Of a stretch of 48,549 bases of DNA, positions 27,234-35,821 are shown piece after piece. The stretch spans positions 1-48,549 of the forward strand of contig NZ_JAQGKQ010000021.1 in NCBI RefSeq assembly GCF_028290025.1. The letters are read 5' to 3'. The notes beneath the pieces were generated by a model. It saw only the letters and a program-made list of their open reading frames with translations. It did no database searches and was not told where the DNA came from. Positions within the stretch are counted from its first letter, which is position 1. Each line of letters starts with the position of its first letter. Source of the DNA: Cypionkella sp. Lineage in GTDB: Bacteria; Pseudomonadota; Alphaproteobacteria; Rhodobacterales; Rhodobacteraceae. Made by a program: the position numbers and the translations under genes.

Positions 27234-28315
27234 GCCAGATGCCCGGATTTGGCGGCTTTGGTGGCGAGATAATCCCGGTTCTGCGCGGTTTGGCCGACGT
27301 GCAGCGGCACGCGCTCGGTCACAATCAAGCCGCAGGATTGCAACATGGCGAGTTTTTTCGGGTTGTTGGTCAGCAAGCGCACCTGCGAAAACCCCATCTT
27401 TTGCAGGATTTCCGCACCGATGCGAAAATCGCGCTCGTCATCCTCAAACCCAAGGCGATGGTTGGCCTCTACGGTGTCAAAGCCTTGATCTTGCAGTGAA
27501 TAGGCGCGGATTTTGTTGGCAAGACCGATGCCGCGACCCTCTTGGTTCAGATACAGCAGCACGCCAGCGCCTTCGTGACCCATCCGCGCCAAGGCGGCAT
27601 GAAGTTGCGGGCCGCAATCGCATTTCAGCGAGCCCAACACGTCTCCGGTAAAGCAGGCAGAGTGCAGGCGGGCCAGCACAGGTTTGGCGCGATCAGGCCG
27701 GCCGATTTCGATGGCGTAATGCTCGGCGCTGCCATCGTCGGGGCGAAAGATGTGCAAACGACCCGCCTCGGCAGCGGCCATCGGCAGGCGGGCGGAGATC
27801 ACTGGCGCAAGCGGGGCAAGGCGTTCAAGATCGGTGCAATCAGTGTTGGCAAGCAGCGTCAGGTTGTTGCGGGCGGCAAAGGCGAGGCCGTCTTTCACGG
27901 GAACCAGCAGCATCGCGGGCAGCAGCTGCACCGATTTCGCCAGCGCGATGGCGGTACGGTGCAGGGTGGCGGGGCCATCTCGCAAAGCCACCAGCGGACC
28001 TTTCATCGGCACGTTCAGATCGTCGGCAGGGTCAGCGACAGCGCGCAGCCAACGCAAATCGGCATCGGGTGGCACACGAATACGCGCAAGATCGCCGTCA
28101 TAGGGCACAGCCTTCAGCGTCTCGGCCCGCCTCGCTGTCAACACCAATTCCGGCGCACCCTCCGCCTGCAAAGCGGCGAGGCGGGGGGCGGTCAGCTCCT
28201 CCACCGCGGCGCAAAGCATGGCTTGGCCGCCACCTGTGAGCACGATGGCAAGGCCCAGCCGCAGATCAGCGCGGGCGCGGGCAAGGATTTCGGGGGTGGA
28301 GGGGCGCAGGCTCAT
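27230..28315 (-). CDS. ribA: GTP cyclohydrolase II with a divergent N-terminal DHBP-synthase-like half
   Basis: GTP cyclohydrolase II opens GTP in the first committed step of riboflavin synthesis. The predicted protein has 361 residues. The C-terminal half (from about 165) has the zinc cysteines in [14 protein letters not shown] (C221, C232, C234), the catalytic [12 protein letters not shown], and the LTNNPKK and [13 protein letters not shown] ending. The N-terminal half resembles a degenerate RibB domain but lacks the acidic DREDEGD-type active-site motif, so it probably no longer makes 3,4-dihydroxy-2-butanone 4-phosphate. The start at 28315 is chosen because upstream sequence reads as non-coding. 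Downstream it overlaps the L,D-transpeptidase gene by four bases. Confidence 0.92.
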   Translation of the reverse strand: MSLRPSTPEILARARADLRLGLAIVLTGGGQAMLCAAVEELTAPRLAALQAEGAPELVLTARRAETLKAVPYDGDLARIRVPPDADLRWLRAVADPADDLNVPMKGPLVALRDGPATLHRTAIALAKSVQLLPAMLLVPVKDGLAFAARNNLTLLANTDCTDLERLAPLAPVISARLPMAAAEAGRLHIFRPDDGSAEHYAIEIGRPDRAKPVLARLHSACFTGDVLGSLKCDCGPQLHAALARMGHEGAGVLLYLNQEGRGIGLANKIRAYSLQDQGFDTVEANHRLGFEDDERDFRIGAEILQKMGFSQVRLLTNNPKKLAMLQSCGLIVTERVPLHVGQTAQNRDYLATKAAKSGHLA

Positions 28316-28466
28316 CGCGCCTACATACGGTAAGGTGTAAGGAATTGAAACATTTCCCGAGCCAGCGACACGAGCGCGTGAGAGTATTGTAGCAAATCTT
28401 GCCGGAACCAATAGTGGGGCGCATGTGTTTGGGCAAGAGCAGTGTGCTCGGCTGATGGAGGCCCAT

Positions 28467-29153
28467 ATGGCGACGTTGCGGAAGATTTTGCTGGTCGATG
28501 ACGACGACGATCTGCGCGAGGCGCTGAGCGAACAACTGGTGATGACCGAAGATTTCGACGTGTTTGAGGGTCGCACTGGGGCCGAGGGCATGGAGAAAGC
28601 CAAGGCGGGGCTGTTTGACTTGGTGATCCTGGATGTCGGTTTGCCAGATACGGATGGGCGTGAGCTGTGCCGCAGGATGCGTAAATCCGGGGTGAAATGC
28701 CCGATTATGATGTTGACAGGGCATGACACCGACGCTGACACCATCTTGGGGCTAGACTCGGGTGCCAATGACTACGTGATCAAGCCGTTCAAGTTTCCGG
28801 TGCTGTTGGCGCGGATTCGGGCGCAGTTGCGCACACATGAACAGTCCGAAGATGCGGTGTTCCAGATGGGGCCTTACACGTTCAAGCCAGCGCAGAAAAT
28901 GCTGATTGATGCCAAGGATAAGAAGGTCCGGTTGACTGAAAAGGAAACCAACATTCTCAAATATCTGTATCGCGCCCAGCAAGGCGTGGTGGCACGAGAT
29001 GTACTGCTGCACGAGGTTTGGGGGTACAATGCCGGGGTGACGACGCATACTCTGGAGACACATATTTATCGGTTGCGGCAGAAGATTGAGCCCGATCCGG
29101 CGAATGCACGGCTGCTGGTAACTGAGAATGGCGGCTATAAATTAGTCGCTTAG
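28467..29153 (+). CDS. cenR: OmpR-family response regulator, CenR-like
   Basis: The predicted protein has 228 residues. The N-terminal receiver domain has the acidic cluster LLVDDDDDL, the phospho-acceptor D56 in [13 protein letters not shown], and the conserved lysine in VIKPFKF. The C-terminal winged-helix DNA-binding domain includes [17 protein letters not shown] and [20 protein letters not shown]. The sequence style matches CenR, the alphaproteobacterial regulator of cell-envelope genes, but the symbol rests on recollection of family features. The start at 28467 follows GGAGG by 5 bases. No histidine kinase is adjacent, as is usual for CenR. It is divergent from ribA, and a candidate sRNA follows on the same strand. 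Confidence 0.88.
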   Translation: MATLRKILLVDDDDDLREALSEQLVMTEDFDVFEGRTGAEGMEKAKAGLFDLVILDVGLPDTDGRELCRRMRKSGVKCPIMMLTGHDTDADTILGLDSGANDYVIKPFKFPVLLARIRAQLRTHEQSEDAVFQMGPYTFKPAQKMLIDAKDKKVRLTEKETNILKYLYRAQQGVVARDVLLHEVWGYNAGVTTHTLETHIYRLRQKIEPDPANARLLVTENGGYKLVA

Positions 29154-29195
29154 GGGCGAAGGGTTTCGTCACCAATCGGTGGCAAGACTGACCAC

Positions 29196-29225
29196 TTGGA
29201 AGATTACGTTATTCAGAAATAAGTT
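29196..29225 (+). promoter_or_regulatory. Possible promoter of the first candidate sRNA
   Basis: TTGGAA (29196-29201) and TAAGTT (29220-29225) are separated by 18 bases and would place a transcription start near 29232. Matches to the consensus are moderate. Confidence 0.35.
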
Positions 29226-29231
29226 ACCTAG

Positions 29232-29323
29232 TTCAGTTGCCGAAAGATCCCCTTGCTGTGTCGGGGTTATGGCACAGCACCTCCCTGTTGGACCTGACCG
29301 GGCTTCGCGCCCGGTCTTTTTTT
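29232..29323 (+). ncRNA. Candidate small RNA with CCTCCC motif, copy 1
   Basis: The gap between cenR and the MFS gene contains, in order, a hairpin (GCTGTG 29255-29260 / CACAGC 29273-29278), the single-stranded motif ACCTCCCTGTTGGACCT (29279-29295) and a perfect intrinsic terminator (29296-29323). The same 17-base motif directly precedes a terminator in a second gap at 44631. A CCUCCC stretch is complementary to ribosome-binding sites, as in known alphaproteobacterial sRNA families (CcsR/'cuckoo' and alpha-r15/AbcR types); assignment to any of these is not verified. The 5' end is estimated. Confidence 0.6.
29296..29323 (+). terminator. Intrinsic terminator of candidate sRNA 1
   Basis: GACCGGGC-TTCGC-GCCCGGTC is a perfect 8-base stem followed by seven T residues, a textbook terminator. 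It may also end readthrough from cenR. Confidence 0.93.
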
Positions 29324-29336
29324 ATCTGCGATCTGT

Positions 29337-30560
29337 CTAGCGTAATTGCAGACGGGCGGCGGCGTAGACGGTGAGGGCTGCTCCGATTGCGGCGGCGACG
29401 GCGTAGGGCAGAAGAACGGCCTGCGCGCTGCCCCAAGGCTCTGCCCACGAAATCAGCCAGCCAAAGGTGAAGGCGCCGAATGCCGCGGGGCCAGTGCCGA
29501 TGAAGCGGAAGGCAGCGTTGACGCGGCCCAGTAGCGGCGCGGGGATGTGGCGTTGGCGGTAGCTGACTTGCGCGATATTCCACAACATGCCGGAAAAGCC
29601 ATCCAGCACCATAAATACGGCGATCAGCCAGAGCGGGGCTTCCAAGGCGAGCGCGGTCGCGGCCATCGTGAACCCGACCATGCCAAGCAAGATTGCTGAC
29701 CGGGGACGGATGCGGCGCAAGATCAGTGGGCCGATCAGGGTGGCCGCGAGTCCTCCACAGGCTGCTAGGGTCAGGAAGGCGCCGAAGCCGAAGGCGTCAA
29801 GGCCGAGGACTCGTTGGCTGTAAAGTACCAGAACGGCGGCAAAGCCGTAGCCAATGAAATTGAAGCCGCCCAATACGAATGCCAGTCGGCGCAGCGGAAT
29901 GTCGCGCCATAGCCAGAGCATCCCCTCTTTGAGCGCAGCAAACATTGGCAAATGCGGGGTGGTTTGCACCCGGCGTGGCAGCGACATCGACAGGATCAGC
30001 GCCACCGCGCCCGCCAGCATCGCGGCTTGGGCACCAAAAGGCAGCGCCACGGAAATGCCGATCAGCAGCCCGGCAAGCGGTGGCCCGATGAACTGACCCG
30101 CGAGTTGCTCGGTGCTCCACAATGCGCCGTTGGCTTGCTCTAGCTGCGGTTTCTCGACCACCGAGGGCAGGAAAGTTTGCGCGGTATTGTCGCGCAAAAC
30201 CTCTGCGCTGCCGAGCAGGAACGTCAGTGCCGCCATCACCAGAACCGGCGTCGTGCCGGGGGTGGCCGTCAGCGCCAAGCTGAGCAGCGCGAGAGACAAA
30301 GCGATGCGCAGGCAATCGGCGCTGATCAGAATGCGACGATGATCGAGGCGGTCGGTGATCACGCCAGCAGGCAGCGCGAACAGGAACCACGGCAGATGGC
30401 GGGTGGTGGCGACGAGGCCAATCAGGATCGGATCATGGGTCAGCAGGGTGGCAAGCCATGGCACTGCAACGGCGATCAAGCCATCGCCCAGATTGGTTGC
30501 GGCGGCTGAGGCGAACAGCATCCGGAAATTGCGGGTTTGCCACAGCGGACTTAGGTTCAT
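29337..30560 (-). CDS. MFS transporter, EntS/MFS_3-like exporter
   Basis: The predicted protein has 407 residues with about twelve membrane segments. It has LGDGLIAVAVPWLATLLTHD at the first helix region, the loop 2-3 motif GVITDRLDHRRIL, and the cytoplasmic loop SYRQRHIPAPLLGRVNAAFR near the last third, all typical of the MFS_3/EntS-like group that includes siderophore and drug exporters. A role in siderophore export is conceivable because an iron locus begins just beyond its start, but no siderophore synthesis genes are visible. It reads away from the iron genes and shares their divergent upstream region. Confidence 0.87.
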   Translation of the reverse strand: MNLSPLWQTRNFRMLFASAAATNLGDGLIAVAVPWLATLLTHDPILIGLVATTRHLPWFLFALPAGVITDRLDHRRILISADCLRIALSLALLSLALTATPGTTPVLVMAALTFLLGSAEVLRDNTAQTFLPSVVEKPQLEQANGALWSTEQLAGQFIGPPLAGLLIGISVALPFGAQAAMLAGAVALILSMSLPRRVQTTPHLPMFAALKEGMLWLWRDIPLRRLAFVLGGFNFIGYGFAAVLVLYSQRVLGLDAFGFGAFLTLAACGGLAATLIGPLILRRIRPRSAILLGMVGFTMAATALALEAPLWLIAVFMVLDGFSGMLWNIAQVSYRQRHIPAPLLGRVNAAFRFIGTGPAAFGAFTFGWLISWAEPWGSAQAVLLPYAVAAAIGAALTVYAAARLQLR

Positions 30561-30749
30561 TGCGGCAGAGTGCAGTGGTGGTGCGGTTCGGTCAAGCTAA
30601 GGCTCGCACGGTTTAGCTGGGTTTTTTTGAGCTGTCGATTAGTCGAGTCAAAGAATCAGATTTACATTTCCGAGTGAATCCATCAGTTAATATCGCAAAT
30701 CGAGTAGTGAAGCTGGGGTAGAGATGCGCCCTTACCTTAACGGAGAGAT
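30561..30749. other. Divergent regulatory gap between the MFS gene and the iron module
   Basis: About 190 bases separate the MFS start from the microORF ribosome site. The gap holds the conserved iron-locus element at 30650-30680 and AT-rich sequence beyond it (CAGTTAATATCGC) that could supply a -10 region. No other gene is visible. Confidence 0.6.
30650..30680 (+). promoter_or_regulatory. Conserved iron-locus element, copy 1
   Basis: AAAGAATCAG is followed by ATTTACATTTCCGA and GTGAATC. The same block occurs upstream of hemP at 44158-44190 with one inserted base and a few changes. TTTACA may serve as the -35 region of the promoter. It ends 72 bases before the microORF start. Confidence 0.65.
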
Positions 30750-30752
30750 GCA

Positions 30753-30857
30753 ATGCAGACCGCCGAAGAAATTGGCCGCGCTGCGCTTAAGACCCTACCC
30801 GCCCAAAGCCTGTCGGTTCGGGCCAAAGATTTCGACGTAACTATCACGTGTCATTAG
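30753..30857 (+). CDS. 34-residue microORF at the head of the imelysin module
   Basis: This 34-codon frame begins MQTAEEIGRAALKTLPAQ and ends DFDVTITCH. A strong ribosome site (GGAGA, 7 bases before the ATG) precedes it, and the imelysin ATG follows its stop by 12 bases, with another site (AGGAAAG) overlapping the stop. It lies directly downstream of the conserved element shared with hemP. It does not resemble HemP, which ends in the LR-TR-KLILTK pattern. It could be a small functional protein or a leader peptide coupling translation to the iron module. No known family is recognised. Confidence 0.55.
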   Translation: MQTAEEIGRAALKTLPAQSLSVRAKDFDVTITCH

Positions 30858-30869
30858 GAAAGAGCCCGT

Positions 30870-32135
30870 ATGCGCAATTCGTTTTTCATGCTTCTCGCCA
30901 CCACAGCCTTCGTCTCGGCTGTGCAGCCTGCGCTTGCCGCTGATCCAGCAGCCGTCGCCAAGACCTACGCTGATATCGCTGCGGCGGGCTATGAAGACAG
31001 CCTGATCCAAGCGAAAGCGTTGCAGGCGGCGGTGGATGCGCTGATCGCTACGCCGTCCGAGGATACGCTGAAAGCTGCCCGGGCTGCGTGGATCGCCTCG
31101 CGTCCGGCTTACATGCAGACCGAGGCGTTTCGGTTTGGCAATGTCGCGGTCGATGATTGGGAGGGCAAGGTCAACGCGTGGCCGCTGGACGAGGGTTTGA
31201 TCGACTACGTTGACCGATCTTACGGCAAATCGGAAGAAAATGACCTTGCGACGCTGAACGTGATTGCGACGCCTAAGTTCAACATCTCGGGCGTCGAGGT
31301 CGATGCGACCAATATCACGCCGGAATTGATCTCGGGCACATTGCAAGAAGCGGGCGGTATCGAGGCCAACGTGGCTTCGGGTTATCATGCGGTAGAGTTT
31401 CTGCTGTGGGGTCAGGATTTGAACGGCACCGGGCCGGGGGCGGGTGATCGCAAGTTCACCGATTATGTGCAGGGCGAGGCTTGCACCAACGGCAACTGTG
31501 ACCGTCGCGCGGCCTATCTGAAGGCGGCGACTGATCTGTTGGTGACGGATCTGGCCGATATGGCCGGGCAATGGGCCGCCGGTGGCGCTGCGCGTGCGAC
31601 GATTGAGAGCGATCCGAAAGCCGCGTTGTCGGCGATTCTGACCGGGATGGGCAGCCTGTCTTACGGTGAAGTCGCGGGCCAGCGGATGCGCTTGGGCTTG
31701 ATGTTGAACGACCCGGAAGAAGAGCATGATTGTTTTTCGGACGACACCGCTCACAGCCATTACTATGACGGCGTGGGTATTCAGAACGTCTACCTCGGCA
31801 GATACACTCGCGTTGATGGCAGCGTCGTTTCGGGTGCCTCGGTGTCGGAGTTGGTGGCTGCGGTGGACCCTGCGGTTGATACGCAGTTGAAGGGCGAACT
31901 GGCTGCAACCGTGACAGCACTGGGTGCGATCAAGGCGGCGTCCGAGGCGGGTATGGCTTACGATCAGATGCTGGCTGCGGGCAACAAAGAGGGTGAAGCT
32001 TTGGTGATGGGCGGCGTTAATGCGCTGGTCACACAGACCGCTTCGATAGAGCGCGCGATCACCACTTTGGGGCTGACTGGCACCAGTATTGAGGGTTCCG
32101 ATAGCCTCGATAATCCGGGTGCTGTGTTCCAGTAA
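30870..32135 (+). CDS. Imelysin family periplasmic iron-uptake protein (IrpA-like)
   Basis: The predicted protein has 421 residues with a signal peptide (cleavage near ALA-ADPA). The imelysin (peptidase M75/EfeO-like) hallmark GYHAVE (GxHxxE, residues 171-176) is intact, embedded in GGIEANVASGYHAVEFLLWG. The family is iron-regulated, and members bind or help import iron or heme in the periplasm; protease activity is doubtful. A second helical repeat follows with HDCFSDDTAHSHYYDGVGIQ. It is the first large gene of a module that continues with a di-heme oxidoreductase, a second imelysin and a DUF1513 protein. Confidence 0.92.
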   Translation: MRNSFFMLLATTAFVSAVQPALAADPAAVAKTYADIAAAGYEDSLIQAKALQAAVDALIATPSEDTLKAARAAWIASRPAYMQTEAFRFGNVAVDDWEGKVNAWPLDEGLIDYVDRSYGKSEENDLATLNVIATPKFNISGVEVDATNITPELISGTLQEAGGIEANVASGYHAVEFLLWGQDLNGTGPGAGDRKFTDYVQGEACTNGNCDRRAAYLKAATDLLVTDLADMAGQWAAGGAARATIESDPKAALSAILTGMGSLSYGEVAGQRMRLGLMLNDPEEEHDCFSDDTAHSHYYDGVGIQNVYLGRYTRVDGSVVSGASVSELVAAVDPAVDTQLKGELAATVTALGAIKAASEAGMAYDQMLAAGNKEGEALVMGGVNALVTQTASIERAITTLGLTGTSIEGSDSLDNPGAVFQ

Positions 32136-32275
32136 CGCTTGCGTCAGCGCGCTTTGAAGGCTGTGTGTCGCAGTTGACAAAGCGCGCTGAAAACCACTCT
32201 GAGTAGGCAGGCAGCGCAAAGGGTCCGGGCATGAATCGGGACACGGCACTGCCAACTGATATAGGGAAGACCCGG

Positions 32276-33784
32276 ATGCTGCGCGTCCTTCTGCTACTGC
32301 CGCTGCTGGCGGGACCGGCCCTTGCGCAAGGTCCACAGGATCAGCCTTTGACGGTGATCGCGCGCACCAAGGCCGAGGTGGCGCGGATTGCCCGGGTGCT
32401 GGCGCCGACCACTGATTTTAGCAAACCTGAGACGTTTGAGGCCAAATCCGGTGGAGCAGCGACGGTGCGGGCGCGGCCTACGGGTGATGCGTTCTCGCAA
32501 TTTTCCGGCAACATGCCGTTTGAGCGGCAAATGAACTTCAATCTCGGCAATGCGCTGTTTACCAAATCTTGGGTGCCTGCGCCTGCATCGACGCTGGCCT
32601 CTGACGGGCTTGGGCCGTTGTTCAATGCGCGTGGCTGTCAGGATTGCCATCTGAAAGACGGGCGCGGCCATGTGCCGGAAAGTCCAGACGAAAGTGCCGT
32701 GTCGATGTTTCTGCGGCTATCGGTGCCGGGTGGCGCTAACCCTGCCGAGATCAAAGATTGGCTGGCGACGCAGGATGAGCCGACCTATGGCGGGCAGTTT
32801 CAGGATTTCGCCTCAACCGGCATCGCCGCTGAGGGCAAGATGCGCATCGACTATACCGAAGTCCCGGTGACGCTGGGCGATGGCAGCGTGGTGTCGCTGC
32901 GCGCGCCTAAGTATTCGGTGGTGGATTTGGCATATGGGCCTATGGCGGCGGACGTGATGCTGTCGCCGCGTGTCGCGCCGCAGATGATCGGGTTGGGCTT
33001 GCTGGAGGCTATTCCCGAGGCAGATATTTTAGCGCGTGTCGATGAGGATGATGCCAATGGCGACGGCATTTCGGGCCGCGCCAGCATTGTGCCTGCGGGT
33101 TCTGACGGTAAGGCGATGCTGGGGCGCTTTGGCTTCAAGGGCGGCAAGGCCAGCATCCGCGACCAGTCGGCGGCGGCTTTTCAGGGCGACATGGGGTTAT
33201 CCACGGCGCTCCACGCCGATCCGTGGGGGGATTGCACCGCAGCGCAAGACGCCTGCCGCGTGGCCATTAGCGGTCAAGAGCCGGGCGTGCGCGATGGACT
33301 TGAAGTCGATCACCAAAGCCTTGATCTGGTGACATTCTATGCTCGCAATCTTGGCGTGCCAGAGCGGCGCAACCTCGACGACCCGAAGGTTTTGCGCGGT
33401 AAACAGGTGTTCTACGATCTGAACTGCACCGCCTGCCACACGCCAAAATACGTTACCGACCGCCTGAAAGATCAGCCAGAGCAAAGCTTCCAACTTATCT
33501 GGCCCTATACCGATTTGCTGCTGCATGACATGGGGCCGGGTCTTGCTGACAACCGGCCTGAAGGCCGCGCCACCGGATCGGAGTGGAAAACTCCGCCGCT
33601 ATGGGGCATTGGCATGACCAGCCAAGTCTCGGGTCACACCGAGTTTCTGCACGACGGTCGGGCGCGCAACCTGCTGGAGGCAGTGCTGTGGCATGGCGGT
33701 GAAGCGCAGACTGCGCGCGACGCCGTGGTGGCTCTGCCAAAAGACGACCGAGACGCTATCATCGCATTTCTGGAAAGCTTGTAA
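32276..33784 (+). CDS. Di-heme oxidoreductase family protein (DUF1111/DHOR)
   Basis: The predicted protein has 502 residues with a signal peptide (LLLLPLLAGPALAQ). Two c-type heme sites are visible: CQDCH (residues 121-125) and CTACH (384-388). Between them is a long domain with DANGDGISGR, and towards the end a WKTPPLWGIG motif, matching the DHOR/'thiol oxidoreductase-like' group related to di-heme cytochrome c peroxidases. In the periplasm it could change the redox state of iron handled by the flanking imelysins. The start at 32276 follows AGGGAAG by 6 bases; an earlier in-frame ATG at 32231 leaves the signal peptide buried. The next gene begins 3 bases after the stop. Confidence 0.92.
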   Translation: MLRVLLLLPLLAGPALAQGPQDQPLTVIARTKAEVARIARVLAPTTDFSKPETFEAKSGGAATVRARPTGDAFSQFSGNMPFERQMNFNLGNALFTKSWVPAPASTLASDGLGPLFNARGCQDCHLKDGRGHVPESPDESAVSMFLRLSVPGGANPAEIKDWLATQDEPTYGGQFQDFASTGIAAEGKMRIDYTEVPVTLGDGSVVSLRAPKYSVVDLAYGPMAADVMLSPRVAPQMIGLGLLEAIPEADILARVDEDDANGDGISGRASIVPAGSDGKAMLGRFGFKGGKASIRDQSAAAFQGDMGLSTALHADPWGDCTAAQDACRVAISGQEPGVRDGLEVDHQSLDLVTFYARNLGVPERRNLDDPKVLRGKQVFYDLNCTACHTPKYVTDRLKDQPEQSFQLIWPYTDLLLHDMGPGLADNRPEGRATGSEWKTPPLWGIGMTSQVSGHTEFLHDGRARNLLEAVLWHGGEAQTARDAVVALPKDDRDAIIAFLESL

Positions 33785-33787
33785 ATC

Positions 33788-34759
33788 ATGCTGCTTCGCC
33801 CCCTGCTGCTGTTGTTTTGCTGCGCCACTCCGGCGCTGGCGGATTTTGAAGATACGGTGAAGTTGCACATTCTGCCTGGCTATGCCGCCTTTGCCGAAAC
33901 CACGCAGGCGCTATCGGACAGCGCGGTTAAAAGTTGTGACGCTGAAAGTTTGAAGCCCGCGTTCAACGCCGCCTATGATGCGTGGCTGGGGGTGCAGCAT
34001 CTGCATTTCGGTCCGGCAGAGGCGGACGGATTGTCGGTTGCGATCGCGTTTTGGCCGGACCCAAAAGGCTCGGGTGCCAAATCGCAACGGGCGTTGTTGC
34101 TCGGCGATGCCGCCGCGCTCACGCCCGAAAACTTTCCCGACCAGTCGGTTGCAGCGCGCGGTTTGACCGGGTTGGAGCGGTTGCTTTACCCGGCAACCCC
34201 GCTGCCCGCCGACCCTTGTGCGCTGATCCGGGCGACCACGCTTGATCTTGCCCGCATGGCAAAGTTGATCAACGACAACTGGGTCAACAGCTATGCCAAC
34301 ACGGTTTTGACAGCGGGCGATGTCGGCAACACCACCTATCAACTGCGGCCAGAAGTGCGGCAGGCGCTGTTCACGCAGATCGTCACGGCGTTGGAGTTTG
34401 ATAAAGATCAACGGCTTGTCCGCCCGCTCGGCAGTTTTGACAAACCGCGCCCGGAGCGTGCCGAGGCAATTGCTTCAGGCCGCAGTCTGCGCAATGTGCT
34501 GCTGTCGTTGCAAGCCCTCCGGGCCATGGTAGTGACGCTGACGCCGGATGCGCCGCTGACGCTGGCCGGGTTTGACCGGGCGATCAAGCAGGCCACCGCG
34601 CTGAACGATCCGGTTTTCGCCGGGGTTGCAACGCCGCAAGGGCGGCTGAAAGTTGAGATTTTGCAACAGACCATCAGTGCGCTGCGCGATACGGCGATGG
34701 GTGAGCTTGGGCCCGAACTCGACGTCAGAGTCGGCTTTAACGCGGCGGATGGAGACTGA
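33788..34759 (+). CDS. Second imelysin family protein, variant active-site motif
   Basis: The predicted protein has 323 residues with signal peptide (LLLLFCCATPALA). It has the imelysin helical-bundle pattern (FNAAYDAWLGVQHLHFGPAE, ARGLTGLERLLYP, LINDNWVNSYAN). Where the first imelysin has GxHxxE, this one reads GLTGLE, lacking the histidine, so any metal site must differ. It likely acts in the periplasm with the di-heme protein. It starts 3 bases after that gene and is followed by the DUF1513 gene after one base, so translation of the group is tightly linked. Confidence 0.9.
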   Translation: MLLRPLLLLFCCATPALADFEDTVKLHILPGYAAFAETTQALSDSAVKSCDAESLKPAFNAAYDAWLGVQHLHFGPAEADGLSVAIAFWPDPKGSGAKSQRALLLGDAAALTPENFPDQSVAARGLTGLERLLYPATPLPADPCALIRATTLDLARMAKLINDNWVNSYANTVLTAGDVGNTTYQLRPEVRQALFTQIVTALEFDKDQRLVRPLGSFDKPRPERAEAIASGRSLRNVLLSLQALRAMVVTLTPDAPLTLAGFDRAIKQATALNDPVFAGVATPQGRLKVEILQQTISALRDTAMGELGPELDVRVGFNAADGD

Positions 34760-34760
34760 C

Positions 34761-35819
34761 ATGGCGACGCGGCGCGCGTTTCTGGCAGGGTTGGCTGCGG
34801 CCAGCCTGCCCCGGGTATCTTGGGCGGAGGTGGGTTCTCCGGCTTGCTTAGCTGCGGGCAAACTCGGTGATGAGTTTGTGCTGCATGGCCTAAGTGCGGT
34901 GGGTGAAAGCCTGTTTGAAATCGGCCTACCAGCGCGCGGCCATGCCGCTGCGGCGCATCCAACCGAGGCTTTGGCTGTGGCGTTTGCGCGTCGTCCCGGC
35001 ACGTTTGCTTTGGTGTTGGACTGCCTGACTGGGAAGACTCGGCACCAGTTGACCCCGCCGGAAGGTCGGCAGTTCAATGGTCACGGCGCGTTCTCGGTGG
35101 ATGGCGCGCTGCTGATGACGTCGGAAGTTGTGGCGGAAACTTCTGCAGGGCGTGTTGGTCTGTGGGAAACCGCAGGCTTTACCCGCATCGGTGAGTGGGA
35201 CAGCCACGGTATTGGTCCGCATGAGATCAGGCGGCTGGCTGATGGTCGGATTGTGGTGGCGAATGGCGGGATCGAGACCGATCCGAACGACCGCACCAAA
35301 CTGAATATCGACACGATGCGGCCCAATCTGACGCTGCTGTCGGCGGAGGGGGTGCTATTGGATCAGGTCGAACTGAACGCCGAGTTTCACCAAAACTCGA
35401 TCCGCCACCTGGCGCTGCACGGGGAGGGCGTGGCTTTTGCGATGCAGTGGGAGGGTGACAAGACCGAAGCCGTGGCGCAGTTGGGGCTGTGGGTGCCGGG
35501 GCAGGCCGCGCAGCTTTGCCCGCCACCGGATACCGAGGCTTTCGCGATGAAGGGCTACGCCGGGTCTATTGCGGTCAGTCGCGACGGCGATCTGATTGCG
35601 CTGACCTCTGCGCCTGCCGGGGTGGTGATGCTGTTCGATGGCGCGGGGGAATGGCTGGCTACGCACCAGCGCGCCGATGCCTCGGGTGTCGCGGCATTGG
35701 CGACGGGCCTGCGAGTGACGGATGGGCAGGGCGGCGTTTGGAACTATGGTCGGGATGGGCTTGTGCGGCTTACACGAAATGCGACGCAATGGGATAACCA
35801 CCTGATTTCGCTTACGTAA
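34761..35819 (+). CDS. DUF1513 family Tat-exported protein
   Basis: The predicted protein has 352 residues. It begins ATRRAFLAGLAAASLPRVSWA, a twin-arginine signal (RRAFL), so it is probably exported folded. The body resembles a beta-propeller, with repeated strands such as FNGHGAFSVDGALLMTSEVV and GRIVVANGGIETDPNDRTKL, and HQNSIRHLALHGEGVAFAMQ. The start at 34761 follows GGAG by 7 bases; the ATG at 34749 is in frame but precedes that site. DUF1513 genes recur beside imelysin and DHOR genes in proteobacteria, but the function is unknown. The stop lies 2 bases from the stop of the convergent tonB gene. Confidence 0.9.
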   Translation: MATRRAFLAGLAAASLPRVSWAEVGSPACLAAGKLGDEFVLHGLSAVGESLFEIGLPARGHAAAAHPTEALAVAFARRPGTFALVLDCLTGKTRHQLTPPEGRQFNGHGAFSVDGALLMTSEVVAETSAGRVGLWETAGFTRIGEWDSHGIGPHEIRRLADGRIVVANGGIETDPNDRTKLNIDTMRPNLTLLSAEGVLLDQVELNAEFHQNSIRHLALHGEGVAFAMQWEGDKTEAVAQLGLWVPGQAAQLCPPPDTEAFAMKGYAGSIAVSRDGDLIALTSAPAGVVMLFDGAGEWLATHQRADASGVAALATGLRVTDGQGGVWNYGRDGLVRLTRNATQWDNHLISLT

Positions 35820-35821
35820 GC

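Noticed and set aside
30795..32336. 513-codon minus-strand open frame opposite the first imelysin
   Set aside because: The imelysin frame has a signal peptide, the family motif and a ribosome site; the antisense frame has none of these.
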